DNA of 64,000 bases from Roseiflexus sp034432635 (GCA_034432635.1 DAOUBK010000100.1:1-64000), one strand, 5' to 3'; counted from the stretch's first letter, positions 7,480-17,319 are shown. Made by a program: numbers and translations. The notes: generated by a model not told the origin, from the letters alone.

Positions 7480-10400
7480 CTAATCCTCCGCCTTTTTTTC
7501 CCTCCCCAATACCGCCAGCACATCGCACATGACCTCGATCCACGCTGGATCGCCGTTTGTGTGGTACACACGCCGATCGAGACGCACGAACTGCGGTCCG
7601 ATGCGTATGCCCCTGGCGCGGGCAAAGCGCCGTTCCAGCCTTGCGCGCACATGGTCGTTCCCTTCCGGCAGGCGAATGATAAACTCGGCGTCGGTGGTGA
7701 CGACCGATGTTACGCCGGCAGCCAGCGCCAGCGCCTTGATGCGCAACCAGATCAGCAGTTGTTCTGCCGGTTCTGGCAGTGCACCGAATCGGTCACGCAA
7801 TTCCTGGCGCAGGTCGCGCACTGCTTCCGGCGTTTGCGCTTCTGCCATACGCTGGTATACCGCCAGCCGCACCCGATCATCGGGAATGTAATCAACCGGC
7901 AGGTGGGCATCGAGTGGAAGATCGAGCGTGACCAGTGGTGAGATCAGCACCTTTTCGTCCACCCGTACCGCCGGTCGCCTGGATGGAACAGACGGAGGTA
8001 CAGATGGCGGCTGTCCGTCGGAAGGTTGCGCCGGCGTGCTCCGGGAAGCGCGCATTGTGTCTGTACCGGTCATCATGTTCGTTGCGATCAACCGCTGTTT
8101 CAATGTGCGCACTGCCTGCTCGAGCAGACGCGAATAGAGATCGAAGCCAACTGCGGCAATATGTCCGCTCTGCTCGGCGCCCAGCAGGTTTCCTGCGCCA
8201 CGAATCTCGAGATCGCGCATGGCGATGCGGAAACCAGCGCCGAGATCGGTCGCTTCCTGAATTGCCTGTAAGCGCTCCTGCGCCTCTGGCGTTGAAGGAC
8301 GTTCCGACTTGTAGAACAGGTATGCATAGGCGCGCTGCGTGCTCCGTCCCACCCGACCGCGTAACTGGTACAACTGTGCCAGACCAAAACTGGTCGCATC
8401 GTCAATGATAATCGTATTGGCGTTGGGCACATCCAACCCGCTCTCGATAATCGTCGTGCAGACCAGCACATCATCTTTGCCGGTGAAAAAGTCGAGCATG
8501 ACCCGTTCCAGTTGATGTTCCTCAAGCTGTCCATGCCCAACGGCGATTCGGGCTTCTGGCACTAACTGGCGCAGCCGGTCGGCAACATAGTAGATGCTCT
8601 GCACCCGATTGTGCACGAAGTAGACCTGCCCACCGCGGTCGAGTTCGCGCAGAATGGCTTCGCGGATCAGGCGCTCATCGTAAGGCAATACATACGTTTT
8701 GATCGGAATACGGTCCTCTGGCGGCGTGTCGATCACGCTGAGGTCGCGAATGCCTGCCAGCGCCATATGGAGTGTGCGCGGTATCGGCGTTGCCGTCAGG
8801 GTCAGCACATCCACATTGGTGCGCAACTGCTTGATGCGCTCTTTGTGGCGCACGCCAAAGCGCTGCTCCTCATCGATCACCAGCAGCCCAAGGTCTTTGA
8901 AGACCACATCTTTCGAGAGCAGACGGTGGGTGCCGATAATGATGTCGATTGTGCCATTCGCCAGGCGTCGCACAATCTCACTCTGCTCCTTTGCCGAACG
9001 AAAGCGGGAAATCATCTCGATCCGGACCGGAAATGCCGCCATACGCCGGCTGAAGGTATCGTAGTGCTGCTGAACCAGCACGGTCGTCGGCGCCAGCACT
9101 GCCACCTGTTTACCGTCCTGTACTGCCTTGAACGCTGCCCGCAGCGCCACTTCCGTCTTCCCAAACCCGACATCGCCGCACACCAGGCGATCCATCGGTT
9201 GCGGCTGCTCCATATCGCGTTTAACATCGATGATCGCTCTAAGCTGGTCGGGTGTTTCGACGTAGGGGAAACTGGCTTCGAGTTCACGTTGCCATTCGGT
9301 ATCCGGGCTGAATGCGTGCCCTTCCGCCAGTTGACGTTGCGCGTAGAGGGTGATCAGTTCTTCCGCCAGGTCCTGCACCGCCGCGCGCGCCTTGCGCTTG
9401 GCACGTTCCCAGTCCTGCGTGCCCAGGCGGGTGAGTTGTGGTTCGGCATCGCCGGCGCCAATATAGCGCGACACACGATCGATCTGATCGACCGGCACGT
9501 AGAGCCGGTCGCCTTCGGCATACCGCAGGTTCAGGTAGTCGCGCTCGATACCGCCGACACTCCGCCGTACCAGACCTTCATAGACGGCAATGCCATGCTC
9601 GATATGCACCACATAGTCGCCCGGTTTCAATCCGCGCAGAAAGGCGGCGCGATCTTCTGTGCGGCGATCACGATGACGACGACGCTCGGTAGTGATGCGT
9701 CGCTGCCGCCAGCCAAAGATCTCGGTATCGCTGTAGAGGGTCAGGTTGAGCGCTGGCATACGGAAGCCCTCGTCAAGCGTACCGTGGAGAACGATCAACC
9801 CGGACATCGCGCTCTCCACACCATCCGATGCGTCGCGCTGCAACGCTTCGGTGACAAGTTCCTGTAACCGCGCCGCCTGTGGCGTAACGAGAACCACCCG
9901 CTCACCGGCACGCAGCCGCTCGACAACATCGTCGACCAGTCGCCGGATCTGTCCGCCAAACAGTTCGGCAGGCGTGAACAGGCGCTCCGGCAGGAGATGA
10001 ACCTGAAAGCGACCACCGGAGGGAGGCCCGCTGCGGACGTCGGTCAACGGCGCAGGATTGACGTGCTGTTCCTCGCAGGAGAAGGAGGACGGAAGCCGCA
10101 CAGGATCGGGCAGCAACACATCCCAGAAAGGACGTTCGTTGTTGCTGAGATTCACCAGTGTGTGTTCCTCCGCCAGAGCCACCAGTTCGTGCCAGCGAAC
10201 ATAGGGGCGCGGGAAGGTTGCCGGTAATTCACCGGCATCGATCTGCTGACGGCGGCGCGTTTCCGCCTGGAGATCGAGTTCGGCTGCGTGCTGCGCCAGC
10301 AGCAGCGCTTCGCTGAGAACCACCGGCGCCCCTGGCGGCAGATGGTGCAACAGTGTGCCCGGCGCCTGCGGGTTCGTGCGAAAGAACGGCGCAAACAGCG

Positions 10401-11274
10401 CGCGCCCCTCGAAACGCTCCCCACTCCTGATATGCTCGAACGCCTGCAACCATTCATCGAGCGCTTCACGTCGCAGCATCGAGGTATCGATAGCGCGCAT
10501 GCGTTCCAGCGCGCTATCGCGCTGCCACAGTGGGAACTCGTGCGGTGGACCGATGATTGCATCACGGATCTGCGCCTCACTACGCTGCGTCAGCGGATCG
10601 AACCGCCGCAAACTATCGATCTCGTCGCCAAAGAACTCGATCCGCAGCGGAAGATCATCCCCCGGCGAAAACACGTCGATGATGCCGCCACGTCGGTTGA
10701 CTTCACCCGGCTCCTCAACCGTCGGTGCGTAACGATACCCCATATCGATCAGGCGCTCGATGAGATCATCGAGCGCATACGCCCTGCCTCGCTCCAGGCG
10801 TACACTGGCACGGCGCAGTTCATCAGGCGTCAGCGATGGCTGCATCAATGCCTTGACCGGGGCGACGATCACGAATGGCATCACATCTGCATTACCGGCG
10901 TTGAACGCTGCCAGGCGATGCAGCACGCGCAACCGCGTGCTCAGAATATCGGCGCCGGTTGACATATGCTCATACGGAAGCGCATCGCTTGCCGGAAAAA
11001 GGAATACCCGGTCTGCCCCGATCCACTGCCGCAGATCTTCATGCGTGCGCAGTGCCGCGTCGGTTGTGTTGACAACGTACAGCAGTGGCGCACCACTGTG
11101 GAGGATCAAGGCGGCAACCAGCGGCGTCCGCGCCGCGCCTGGCGTCGGCGCGACATGCAGACGCGAGCCCCGCTGAACGCGTGGCGTTGCCATCAACTCC
11201 TGCACCGGCGTCATCGCGGTGATTTCTGCAAGCACAGCAGCACACGTAATCACTGACATCACAATCACCAACAC
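7480..11274 (-). CDS. mfd: transcription-repair coupling factor
   Basis: Superfamily 2 translocase of 1264 residues that removes stalled RNA polymerase from lesions and recruits the excision-repair UvrA. Order seen: UvrB-like N-terminal module (LLYVVNTTDAAL, FLFPASDALPYEHM), RNA polymerase-interacting CarD-like domain (LKPGDYVVHIEHGIAVYEGL), helicase core with Walker A GDVGFGKTEVALRAAF, Walker B VIDEEQRFGVRHKE, motif III LTATPIPRTLHMAL, motif VI QLYQLRGRVGRS, and a TRCF C-terminal domain. Normal family length is about 1150-1200; the extra length lies in the N-terminal half and the linker before the C-terminal domain. Starts further in, such as Met21 or Met28, are also possible. Convergent with the kinase gene. 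Confidence 0.95.
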   Translation of the reverse strand: MLVIVMSVITCAAVLAEITAMTPVQELMATPRVQRGSRLHVAPTPGAARTPLVAALILHSGAPLLYVVNTTDAALRTHEDLRQWIGADRVFLFPASDALPYEHMSTGADILSTRLRVLHRLAAFNAGNADVMPFVIVAPVKALMQPSLTPDELRRASVRLERGRAYALDDLIERLIDMGYRYAPTVEEPGEVNRRGGIIDVFSPGDDLPLRIEFFGDEIDSLRRFDPLTQRSEAQIRDAIIGPPHEFPLWQRDSALERMRAIDTSMLRREALDEWLQAFEHIRSGERFEGRALFAPFFRTNPQAPGTLLHHLPPGAPVVLSEALLLAQHAAELDLQAETRRRQQIDAGELPATFPRPYVRWHELVALAEEHTLVNLSNNERPFWDVLLPDPVRLPSSFSCEEQHVNPAPLTDVRSGPPSGGRFQVHLLPERLFTPAELFGGQIRRLVDDVVERLRAGERVVLVTPQAARLQELVTEALQRDASDGVESAMSGLIVLHGTLDEGFRMPALNLTLYSDTEIFGWRQRRITTERRRHRDRRTEDRAAFLRGLKPGDYVVHIEHGIAVYEGLVRRSVGGIERDYLNLRYAEGDRLYVPVDQIDRVSRYIGAGDAEPQLTRLGTQDWERAKRKARAAVQDLAEELITLYAQRQLAEGHAFSPDTEWQRELEASFPYVETPDQLRAIIDVKRDMEQPQPMDRLVCGDVGFGKTEVALRAAFKAVQDGKQVAVLAPTTVLVQQHYDTFSRRMAAFPVRIEMISRFRSAKEQSEIVRRLANGTIDIIIGTHRLLSKDVVFKDLGLLVIDEEQRFGVRHKERIKQLRTNVDVLTLTATPIPRTLHMALAGIRDLSVIDTPPEDRIPIKTYVLPYDERLIREAILRELDRGGQVYFVHNRVQSIYYVADRLRQLVPEARIAVGHGQLEEHQLERVMLDFFTGKDDVLVCTTIIESGLDVPNANTIIIDDATSFGLAQLYQLRGRVGRSTQRAYAYLFYKSERPSTPEAQERLQAIQEATDLGAGFRIAMRDLEIRGAGNLLGAEQSGHIAAVGFDLYSRLLEQAVRTLKQRLIATNMMTGTDTMRASRSTPAQPSDGQPPSVPPSVPSRRPAVRVDEKVLISPLVTLDLPLDAHLPVDYIPDDRVRLAVYQRMAEAQTPEAVRDLRQELRDRFGALPEPAEQLLIWLRIKALALAAGVTSVVTTDAEFIIRLPEGNDHVRARLERRFARARGIRIGPQFVRLDRRVYHTNGDPAWIEVMCDVLAVLGREKKAED

Positions 11275-11432
11275 AGAAACGGAGCGCAGTCACGTGACCG
11301 GCTCCTCACAGAACATGTTCCATCCGTTTGCGGGCATAGGACGTAAATGTGCAGTAAGACACGTCTCAGCCCTGCAAAACGATGCCAGAGGAGTTATACC
11401 ATGAAGCGCACTGCAACACAAAAGCCGCAACG

Positions 11433-11460
11433 TTGCGCGCGCCCCCCTTCGTGCTATAAT
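11433..11460 (+). promoter_or_regulatory. promoter for tig-clpP-clpX-mtnP
   Basis: TTGCGC (11433-11438), 16-base spacer, TATAAT (11455-11460), about 44 bases before the trigger factor GTG start. It is the only good -10 box in the mfd-tig divergent gap on this strand. Confidence 0.6.
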
Positions 11461-11503
11461 ACACAAGAATTGCTTTACTTTTCTAGCCCCTGGAGTACGA
11501 TCG

Positions 11504-13012
11504 GTGAAGGTCACAACCGAAAAGAAGCCGCGCAGCATTCTCGAACTCACTGTCGAACTCGACAAACAACAGATCGAAAAGGCGCTGGATCGCGCAGCGC
11601 GGCGCATGTCGCAAAAATACAACATCCCTGGCTTTCGTAAAGGCAAAGCGCCACGTTTCATCGTGGAAAACTACTTCGGTCGCGAAGCGTTGCTCGAAGA
11701 GGCATCCGAAGACCTGATCCAGAAGGCGTTCCGCGAAGCGCTGGAACAGGAGGGTATTGAACCGTATGCCCAGGCGCACCTGACCGATGTCAACCTGACC
11801 GAAGCACCATACCGTTTTACCGTTGAAGTGCCGGTTGCGCCAACCGTTGTTTTGCCCAATTATCGCGCCATCCACGTGCCGCTTGAGATCGACGAGGTGA
11901 CCGACGAAACGGTCAATCGCGCGATGGAGATGCGTCGTGACCGACACGCAGTGCTGCGGGCGCTTGACGAACCGCGCCCGGCGCAACCTGGCGATCAGTT
12001 GACCGTCCAGATTGAAACATTTGTGGACGGTGAGCCGCTCAATCCACGTACCGAGGGCGAAGATATACCGCAGTCCACACTGGTGCTTGACCCTGAGCAC
12101 ATCGTACCCGGCCTGTACGAAACGCTGGTTGGCGTGGCGCCCAACACCATGGTGGATGTGACCGTCCGCATGCCGGATGACCACGAAAACGAACGGGTTC
12201 GTGGCAAGGATGTGCGCTTTGTGGTTAATGTGCTCGACATTCAGGAGCGACTTCTGCCGGAATGGGACGAACTTCCTGCGCTGGAGAACTTTGAAGGCAC
12301 TCTCGACGAATTGCGCGCACAAACGCGCAAGGAACTACTCGATGCAGCGCGCAAGAACGCCGAGGATCGCGTGTTTGTCGAGTACGTGCGTCAGGTTGTC
12401 GCCGCAACCACCTTCGATCTGCCCGACGCTCTGATTGTTCGGGAGGCGGACAGCATCCTGCGCGAGCGCGAGTCGGAGTTTGAGCGATACGGCATCAATC
12501 CTGCGCAGATCTACGAAGCCCAGGGAAAGAAGCGCGACGACCTGATCGAAGAGTTGAAACCGGCGGCTGAAGAACGCGCTAGACGCGGTCTGGTATTACG
12601 CGAGATCGCCAAAGCGGAGGGTCTCGCGCCCGACGAAGCGGAGATTGCGCAAGAGATCGAAGATATTGTTAGCAGCATGGAGGAGGAGCGACGCGATAGT
12701 GCGCGCATCCTGCTGAACAAAGAGTTGCGCCCCTTCGTCACAGCCAGCATTGTTGATCGCAAACTGCGGCGTCGCATTCTTGCCATCGCAACCGGCAATC
12801 CATCATTCGAGCAGGCTGCACCTTCCGAAGCTACTGGCACGGCAGAGGCAGCTGCCGGCGATGAGGCGCAGATGGTTGATACGCCGACCGAGAGCGCTCC
12901 CGTCGATGACGTTTCCACTGAGACGCCCATCGTGTCACAGGCAGAGAACGTAGAAGTAGTCGAGAACCAGAGCGTCGTCGATGTGGCGACGCCCGAAGCA
13001 AGAACGGAGTAA
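11504..13012 (+). CDS. tig: trigger factor, ribosome-associated chaperone
   Basis: Ribosome-bound chaperone and peptidyl-prolyl isomerase for nascent chains. The N-terminal ribosome-binding domain carries the signature GFRKGKAPR near residue 45, followed by FGREALLEEA. The middle FKBP-like domain shows AQPGDQLTVQIE and LVLDPEHIVPGLYETLVGV, and the C-terminal part is long and helical. At 502 residues it exceeds the E. coli protein (432), mainly through an acidic Ser/Thr/Glu/Val-rich tail of about 70 residues. GTG start with TGGAG upstream. First gene of a run with clpP three bases on, then clpX and mtnP. Confidence 0.94.
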   Translation: MKVTTEKKPRSILELTVELDKQQIEKALDRAARRMSQKYNIPGFRKGKAPRFIVENYFGREALLEEASEDLIQKAFREALEQEGIEPYAQAHLTDVNLTEAPYRFTVEVPVAPTVVLPNYRAIHVPLEIDEVTDETVNRAMEMRRDRHAVLRALDEPRPAQPGDQLTVQIETFVDGEPLNPRTEGEDIPQSTLVLDPEHIVPGLYETLVGVAPNTMVDVTVRMPDDHENERVRGKDVRFVVNVLDIQERLLPEWDELPALENFEGTLDELRAQTRKELLDAARKNAEDRVFVEYVRQVVAATTFDLPDALIVREADSILRERESEFERYGINPAQIYEAQGKKRDDLIEELKPAAEERARRGLVLREIAKAEGLAPDEAEIAQEIEDIVSSMEEERRDSARILLNKELRPFVTASIVDRKLRRRILAIATGNPSFEQAAPSEATGTAEAAAGDEAQMVDTPTESAPVDDVSTETPIVSQAENVEVVENQSVVDVATPEARTE

Positions 13013-13015
13013 CCT

Positions 13016-13675
13016 ATGGGCATCTGGCAAACGAATCATCGGATTGACTGGACATCGCCGCACGTGAATGCACTCATCCCGATGGTGGTCGAGAGCACCA
13101 ATCGCGGCGAGCGCGCATACGATATCTACTCGCGGCTGCTGAAAGAGCGCGTAATTCTGCTGGGGACGCCGATCGATGATCAGATCGCCAACCTGATCGT
13201 CGCACAGTTGCTGTTCCTCGAACACGAAGACCCGGATCGCGACATCTGGCTCTACATTAACAGCCCTGGCGGTTCGATCACTGCTGGTCTGGCAATCTAC
13301 GATACCATGCAGGTCATCCGTCCCGACGTGGCAACCGTGTGCGTTGGCATGGCGGGCAGTATGGCGACGCCAATCCTTGCCGGTGGCGCAAAAGGGAAAC
13401 GCTACAGCCTGCCGCATTCGACGATCCATATGCACCCGGCGGGCGGCGGCGCACGCGGTTACGCGCCCGATGTCGAGATTATGGCGCGTGAACTGCTGCG
13501 TGAACAACAGTTGATCCGCGAACTGCTGGCGAAGGATACCGGTCAACCGCTCGAACGCATCGCTCGCGACTTCGACCGCGACCTGTTCATGGATCCGCAA
13601 CAGGCAAAAGAGTACGGTATCATCGACGAGATCTTGACCCGCGAAGATTTGCCGGCTGCCGGCGAGCGCCGCTGA
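13016..13675 (+). CDS. clpP: ATP-dependent Clp protease proteolytic subunit
   Basis: Serine peptidase that forms the barrel of ClpXP. Ser115 in GMAGSMAT and His140 in IHMHPAGG are 25 residues apart, as in E. coli ClpP (97 and 122), and an Asp-rich DFDRDLFMDP supplies the third catalytic residue. ILLGTPIDDQIANLIVAQLL and INSPGGSITAGLAIYDTM are standard. The motif around the serine differs slightly from the usual GMAASMGA. 219 residues, a normal length. It starts three bases after the tig stop and is followed by clpX after 18 bases. Confidence 0.95.
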   Translation: MGIWQTNHRIDWTSPHVNALIPMVVESTNRGERAYDIYSRLLKERVILLGTPIDDQIANLIVAQLLFLEHEDPDRDIWLYINSPGGSITAGLAIYDTMQVIRPDVATVCVGMAGSMATPILAGGAKGKRYSLPHSTIHMHPAGGGARGYAPDVEIMARELLREQQLIRELLAKDTGQPLERIARDFDRDLFMDPQQAKEYGIIDEILTREDLPAAGERR

Positions 13676-13693
13676 GCGGCTACAGGAGCGCGT

Positions 13694-15004
13694 ATGTCTC
13701 GCACACGCAGCGGTAACGCAAACTCGTCGAACAATCGCGGCGCATACCTCTGTTCGTTCTGTGGACGGGGACAGGAAGAGGTGCAGCGCCTGATCGCCGG
13801 TCCCGGCAATGTGTTTATCTGTGATGAGTGCGTCGCGCTGTGCAGCGCGATCATTGCTGAAGAGACCGGGACGCGCCCGACACATCGACGTTCCTCGGCT
13901 AGCCTGCCGGCGCGGCTGCCCACGCCGCGCCGCATACGCGAATGGCTCGATCAGTATGTCATCGGCCAGGATCGCGCGAAAGTGGTGCTGTCGGTGGCGG
14001 TCTATAACCATTACAAGCGACTCCGCGCCGGGCAGAACGCCGATGACGTTGAGATTGGCAAGAGCAACATTCTGCTGATCGGTCCAACCGGCAGCGGCAA
14101 GACGTTGCTGGCGCAGACGCTGGCGCGAGTACTCGATGTTCCGTTCGCTATTGCCGATGCCACCGCGTTGACCGAGGCAGGGTATGTCGGTGAGGATGTC
14201 GAAAACATTCTCCTGCGGTTGATCCAGGCTGCTGACGGTGATATCGAGCGTGCACAGACGGGAATCATCTATATCGATGAGATCGATAAGATCGCACGGA
14301 AAAGCGATAATCCCTCGATCACCCGTGATGTGTCGGGTGAAGGGGTGCAGCAGGCGCTGCTGAAAATCCTCGAAGGGTGCGTGGCGCACGTGCCGCCGGT
14401 TCCCGGTCGCAAACATCCGCAGCAGGAGTATATTTCGTTCGATACAACCCACGTGCTGTTTATCTGCGGCGGCGCCTTCGAGGGTCTCGATAAAATTATC
14501 AGCCAGCGCATCGGCGGCAAGCGCGGCATCGGTTTTCGCGCCAGCGAAACAACCGATGCTCCAACCTCGTTGCTGTCACAGGTCACACCGGACGACCTGC
14601 TGCGCTACGGTTTCATCCCCGAATTCATCGGGCGTCTGCCGGTAGTGGCAGCCCTCGACCCGCTCGACAGGCAGGCAATGATCCGCATCCTGACCGAGCC
14701 GCGCAATGCGATCATCAAGCAGTACCAGAAGATTCTGGCGCTCGATCATGTCGAGCTCGAAGTGACGCCTGATGCGCTCGAGGCGATTGCCGACCGCGCG
14801 CTTCAATCGAAGACCGGTGCACGCGCACTGCGCACGATTGTTGAGGATATTCTGCTCGATGTCATGTACGAAGCGCCATCCCAGGAGCATATCGGGCGGT
14901 GCATCGTCAACGCCGAAGTGGTCGAGCGGCGTGCGCATCCGATCCTGGTGCCACGCTCCGCTGAACGGCAGGAGTATCGCCGGCGTATGGACGAGGCAGT
15001 GTGA
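13694..15004 (+). CDS. clpX: ATP-dependent Clp protease ATP-binding subunit ClpX
   Basis: AAA+ unfoldase that selects substrates, including tmRNA-tagged proteins, and threads them into ClpP. The N-terminal C4 zinc finger is CSFCGRG...FICDECVALC (residues about 20-55). Walker A is GPTGSGKTLLAQTLA, Walker B is IIYIDEIDKIA, and sensor and box VII residues lie in GGAFEGLDKII and the IPEFIGRLPV segment. The ClpP-docking IGF loop corresponds to GKRGIGF. 436 residues, a normal length. The short spacer from clpP implies co-expression. Confidence 0.96.
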   Translation: MSRTRSGNANSSNNRGAYLCSFCGRGQEEVQRLIAGPGNVFICDECVALCSAIIAEETGTRPTHRRSSASLPARLPTPRRIREWLDQYVIGQDRAKVVLSVAVYNHYKRLRAGQNADDVEIGKSNILLIGPTGSGKTLLAQTLARVLDVPFAIADATALTEAGYVGEDVENILLRLIQAADGDIERAQTGIIYIDEIDKIARKSDNPSITRDVSGEGVQQALLKILEGCVAHVPPVPGRKHPQQEYISFDTTHVLFICGGAFEGLDKIISQRIGGKRGIGFRASETTDAPTSLLSQVTPDDLLRYGFIPEFIGRLPVVAALDPLDRQAMIRILTEPRNAIIKQYQKILALDHVELEVTPDALEAIADRALQSKTGARALRTIVEDILLDVMYEAPSQEHIGRCIVNAEVVERRAHPILVPRSAERQEYRRRMDEAV

Positions 15005-15022
15005 CGTTCCCAGGAGGAACCC

Positions 15023-15919
15023 ATGACTATGCCGCAACCTGCAGAACCTCGCGCGACGATTGGCGTTATTGGCGGGAGCGGACTGTACGCCATGGAGGGG
15101 CTTGCCGACGTTGAGCATGTGACGCTGGAAACCCCGTTTGGTGCACCGAGTGATGCTTATGTGATCGGAACCATCGCCGGGCAGCGCGTCGCGTTTTTAC
15201 CGCGTCACGGCGTCGGTCATCGCTTTTCGCCAAGTGAAGTTCCGAGTCGTGCGAACATCTATGGTTTTCGCATGCTCGGCGTGCGCTACCTGATCGCCGT
15301 GAGCGCCGTCGGCAGCCTGCGTGAAGAGTACGCCCCCGGACATATCGTCATTCCCGATCAGTTGTACGATCGCACCAAGGGACATCGCCCCGATACCTTT
15401 TTTGGTGGAGGGCTGGTGGTGCATGTGCAGTTCGACCGTCCATTCGACGCCGGGCTTGCCGATCGTCTGGAGCAGGCGGCGCGCGCCGCCGGCGCAACGG
15501 TGCATCGCGGCGGAACCCTGGTTGTGATGGAGGGTCCTCAGTTCAGCACCCTAGCAGAAAGCACAGAGAACCGCCGACGCGGGCACGATCTGATCGGTAT
15601 GACCGCACTGCCCGAAGCCAAACTGGCGCGCGAGGCAGAGATCGCCTATGCGATGCTGGCAATGGTAACCGACTACGACTGCTGGCATCCGGGACACGAT
15701 GCCGTGACCGTCGAAATGGTTGTGCAGGTGTTGCGCGCCAATGCACGCCTGGCGCAGGGCGTGGTGCGGCATGCAATTCCCCTGATCGGCGATGGCTTCG
15801 ATAGCCCGGCGCACCACGCGCTAGCAACCGCGATCATTACCGACCTCGCTGTTGTGCCCCCCGAAAAACTGGCACAGGTTGAACTGCTGGTCGGGAAGTA
15901 CATGCACAGGGATGCGTAG
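15023..15919 (+). CDS. mtnP: S-methyl-5'-thioadenosine phosphorylase
   Basis: Cleaves methylthioadenosine with phosphate to adenine and methylthioribose-1-phosphate, in methionine salvage. Seen: the N-terminal GVIGGSGLYAMEGL, the PRHGVGHRFSPSEVPSRANI phosphate and base-binding block, GSLREEYAPGHIVIPDQ, and the MTAP-specific VVMEGPQFSTLAES followed by GHDLIGMTALPEAKLAREAE. 298 residues, a normal length. AGGAGG lies seven bases upstream of the ATG. It is the last gene of the tig-clp run; no metabolic link to its neighbours is evident. Confidence 0.93.
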   Translation: MTMPQPAEPRATIGVIGGSGLYAMEGLADVEHVTLETPFGAPSDAYVIGTIAGQRVAFLPRHGVGHRFSPSEVPSRANIYGFRMLGVRYLIAVSAVGSLREEYAPGHIVIPDQLYDRTKGHRPDTFFGGGLVVHVQFDRPFDAGLADRLEQAARAAGATVHRGGTLVVMEGPQFSTLAESTENRRRGHDLIGMTALPEAKLAREAEIAYAMLAMVTDYDCWHPGHDAVTVEMVVQVLRANARLAQGVVRHAIPLIGDGFDSPAHHALATAIITDLAVVPPEKLAQVELLVGKYMHRDA

Positions 15920-16015
15920 GGTCGTATCTTCTCAGCAGTGTCGTTGGTCCTCCATTTGCCTCAGACCAGATCGCGGGGTGTTCTGTATCGAGGTGGGGTT
16001 GAGACATGACGGTAG

Positions 16016-16860
16016 ATGACTCGCCCCCCCGCCTCAGCAGAAAGTATGACCCTTATGATCAACGGCAGTATCTGTGAGAAACCTGCCGAACAGCTTCCTC
16101 TCCTCTTCATGTGTGAAGAACGGGGAGAATATGTCCGTATCAGGACGCCGTACCTCTACCCCGATGGAGAGTCATCGATCTGTTCTGCAAACAAGAAGGC
16201 GATGTCATCGTTGTCTCAGACCTGGGAGAGACGAGTCGCTGGTTACGTATGCAGAGCGCATCGCCAAAACGCACCCTGAAGCAACGGGCATTCATTGGCG
16301 ATATTTGCCCGAACCACGGGGTAGAGTTCTTCCGGGGCATACTGATGGCGCGTTGCCGTCCAGGCGATGATCTATCGAACGTCGTTACACGGGTGGCTCA
16401 GGCAGCGCTGCGCATGTCGGATCTCTGGTTCCTTCAGCGCACACAGGCGGTCGAGTCGGTAACGGACGAAATGGCAGAGTTTCTCGCCGGGCTGGAGTTT
16501 CGTTTCGATCGTCGTGTACCGCACACAGGACGATCAGGACGCATCTGGAAAGTTGATTTTCACGTGCGAGCCAAGCAACGAAGCTCGCTCGTGTATGTTT
16601 TGAGCACCGGCAGTCGATCGGCAGCCTCCCGTGTGGTCAACACCGTTCATACCGCCTTCTACGCTCTGCTCCATCTGAGCACAGGTCCTGAGTCATTCCA
16701 GTTCGTTTCGTTGTTCGACGACACTATCGATGTCTGGAATGAACAGGACTTTCGGCTCGTAGAGCAGGTTTCAATTCCTGCACGCTGGTCGCACCCAGAG
16801 AAGTTCGCCTTCCTTTTGCGGGAAGCCCCATGGCAGCCAGAACCCTTAACAATGTTCTAA
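16016..16860 (+). pseudogene. DUF1828-type protein, frameshifted
   Basis: Two frames make one protein. The 5' frame gives MINGSICEKPAEQLPLLFMC and VRIRTPYLYPDG. After about 16170 the coding sense moves to another frame giving IDLFCKQEGDVIVVSDLGET, RWLRMQSASPK, and a 3' part with FRFDRRVPHTGRSGRIWKVD and FALLREAP-like text. One missing base in GATGGAGAGTC accounts for the shift (the family usually reads DGDVIDLF). This matches the DUF1828 N-terminal domain with a DUF1829-like C-terminal domain; these proteins are widespread on mobile DNA and their function is unknown. A downstream ATG at 16249 could still yield a C-terminal fragment. Confidence 0.65.
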
Positions 16861-16870
16861 CGAACACCTC

Positions 16871-16899
16871 TTTACGCGCCGCTCATGATCGGTTATAAT
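16871..16899 (+). promoter_or_regulatory. promoter of the tmRNA gene
   Basis: TTTACG (16871-16876), 17-base spacer, TATAAT (16894-16899), ending 11 bases before the mature tmRNA 5' end. Confidence 0.75.
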
Positions 16900-16910
16900 A
16901 CATGCTGTCT

Positions 16911-17278
16911 GGGGATGACTGGTCTCGACAGGGAAGGATGTCTCAGGTTGCAAGCCGAGCCGCCCAGTCTCGTTAAAGGGGCAACGGCATAACTGCCAAC
17001 ACCAACAAAGTCGTCGCCTTCAAGCCGGCGATGGCTCTAGCTGCCTAAACAAACCGCAGCCCGCTCCCTTACTCTCACCCCGATGGAGTAAGTCCGAGCG
17101 TCAGCAAGTCGGGGCGCTCCCAGCGAACGCCTGCGGCGCCGGGCTAAGATCAGCAGGATGGCTCAAAAGTTGCTCTGTTCATCGTGCGACTGCGAGCGAC
17201 AGCAAACGATGAACTAAGCTTGTAGACGCCTGAGTCTAACTTTTCTGGACGGGGGTTCGACTCCCCCCATCTCCACCA
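16911..17278 (+). ncRNA. ssrA: tmRNA (transfer-messenger RNA)
   Basis: Rescues stalled ribosomes and tags the unfinished protein. The 5' end GGGGATG pairs with CATCTCC before the discriminator A and an encoded CCA at 17276-17278. The T-arm GGGGGTTCGACTCCCCCC is intact. The reading frame gives the tag ANTNKVVAFKPAMALAA followed by TAA, with the ALAA end that ClpX recognises; clpX lies about 2 kb upstream. 368 nucleotides, a normal length. A promoter precedes it and a terminator follows directly. Confidence 0.96.
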
Positions 17279-17285
17279 ACAGAAG

Positions 17286-17312
17286 CGCCCGGGGTTGATC
17301 TCCGGGCGTTTT
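17286..17312 (+). terminator. Rho-independent terminator of ssrA
   Basis: Perfect 7-bp stem CGCCCGG (17286-17292) / CCGGGCG (17302-17308), nine-base loop, then TTTT. It starts eight bases after the tmRNA CCA end. Confidence 0.85.
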
Positions 17313-17319
17313 GCATTTC

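Noticed and set aside
8611..9867. 418-codon plus-strand open frame
   Set aside because: Lies wholly antisense to mfd, with no family-like motif; a long shadow in GC-rich DNA.
11401..11640. Small plus-strand frame starting at ATG 11401 after GAGGAG
   Set aside because: The ribosome-like box is good, but the frame runs through the tig promoter and into tig in another frame, with no protein-like pattern.
12935..14452. 505-codon minus-strand open frame
   Set aside because: Antisense to clpP and clpX, which have full catalytic motifs; no recognisable domain.
17255..17278. Possible attachment-site duplication of the tmRNA 3' end
   Set aside because: I looked for a second copy of GGTTCGACTCCCCCCATC in the window and saw none; an island boundary cannot be set.
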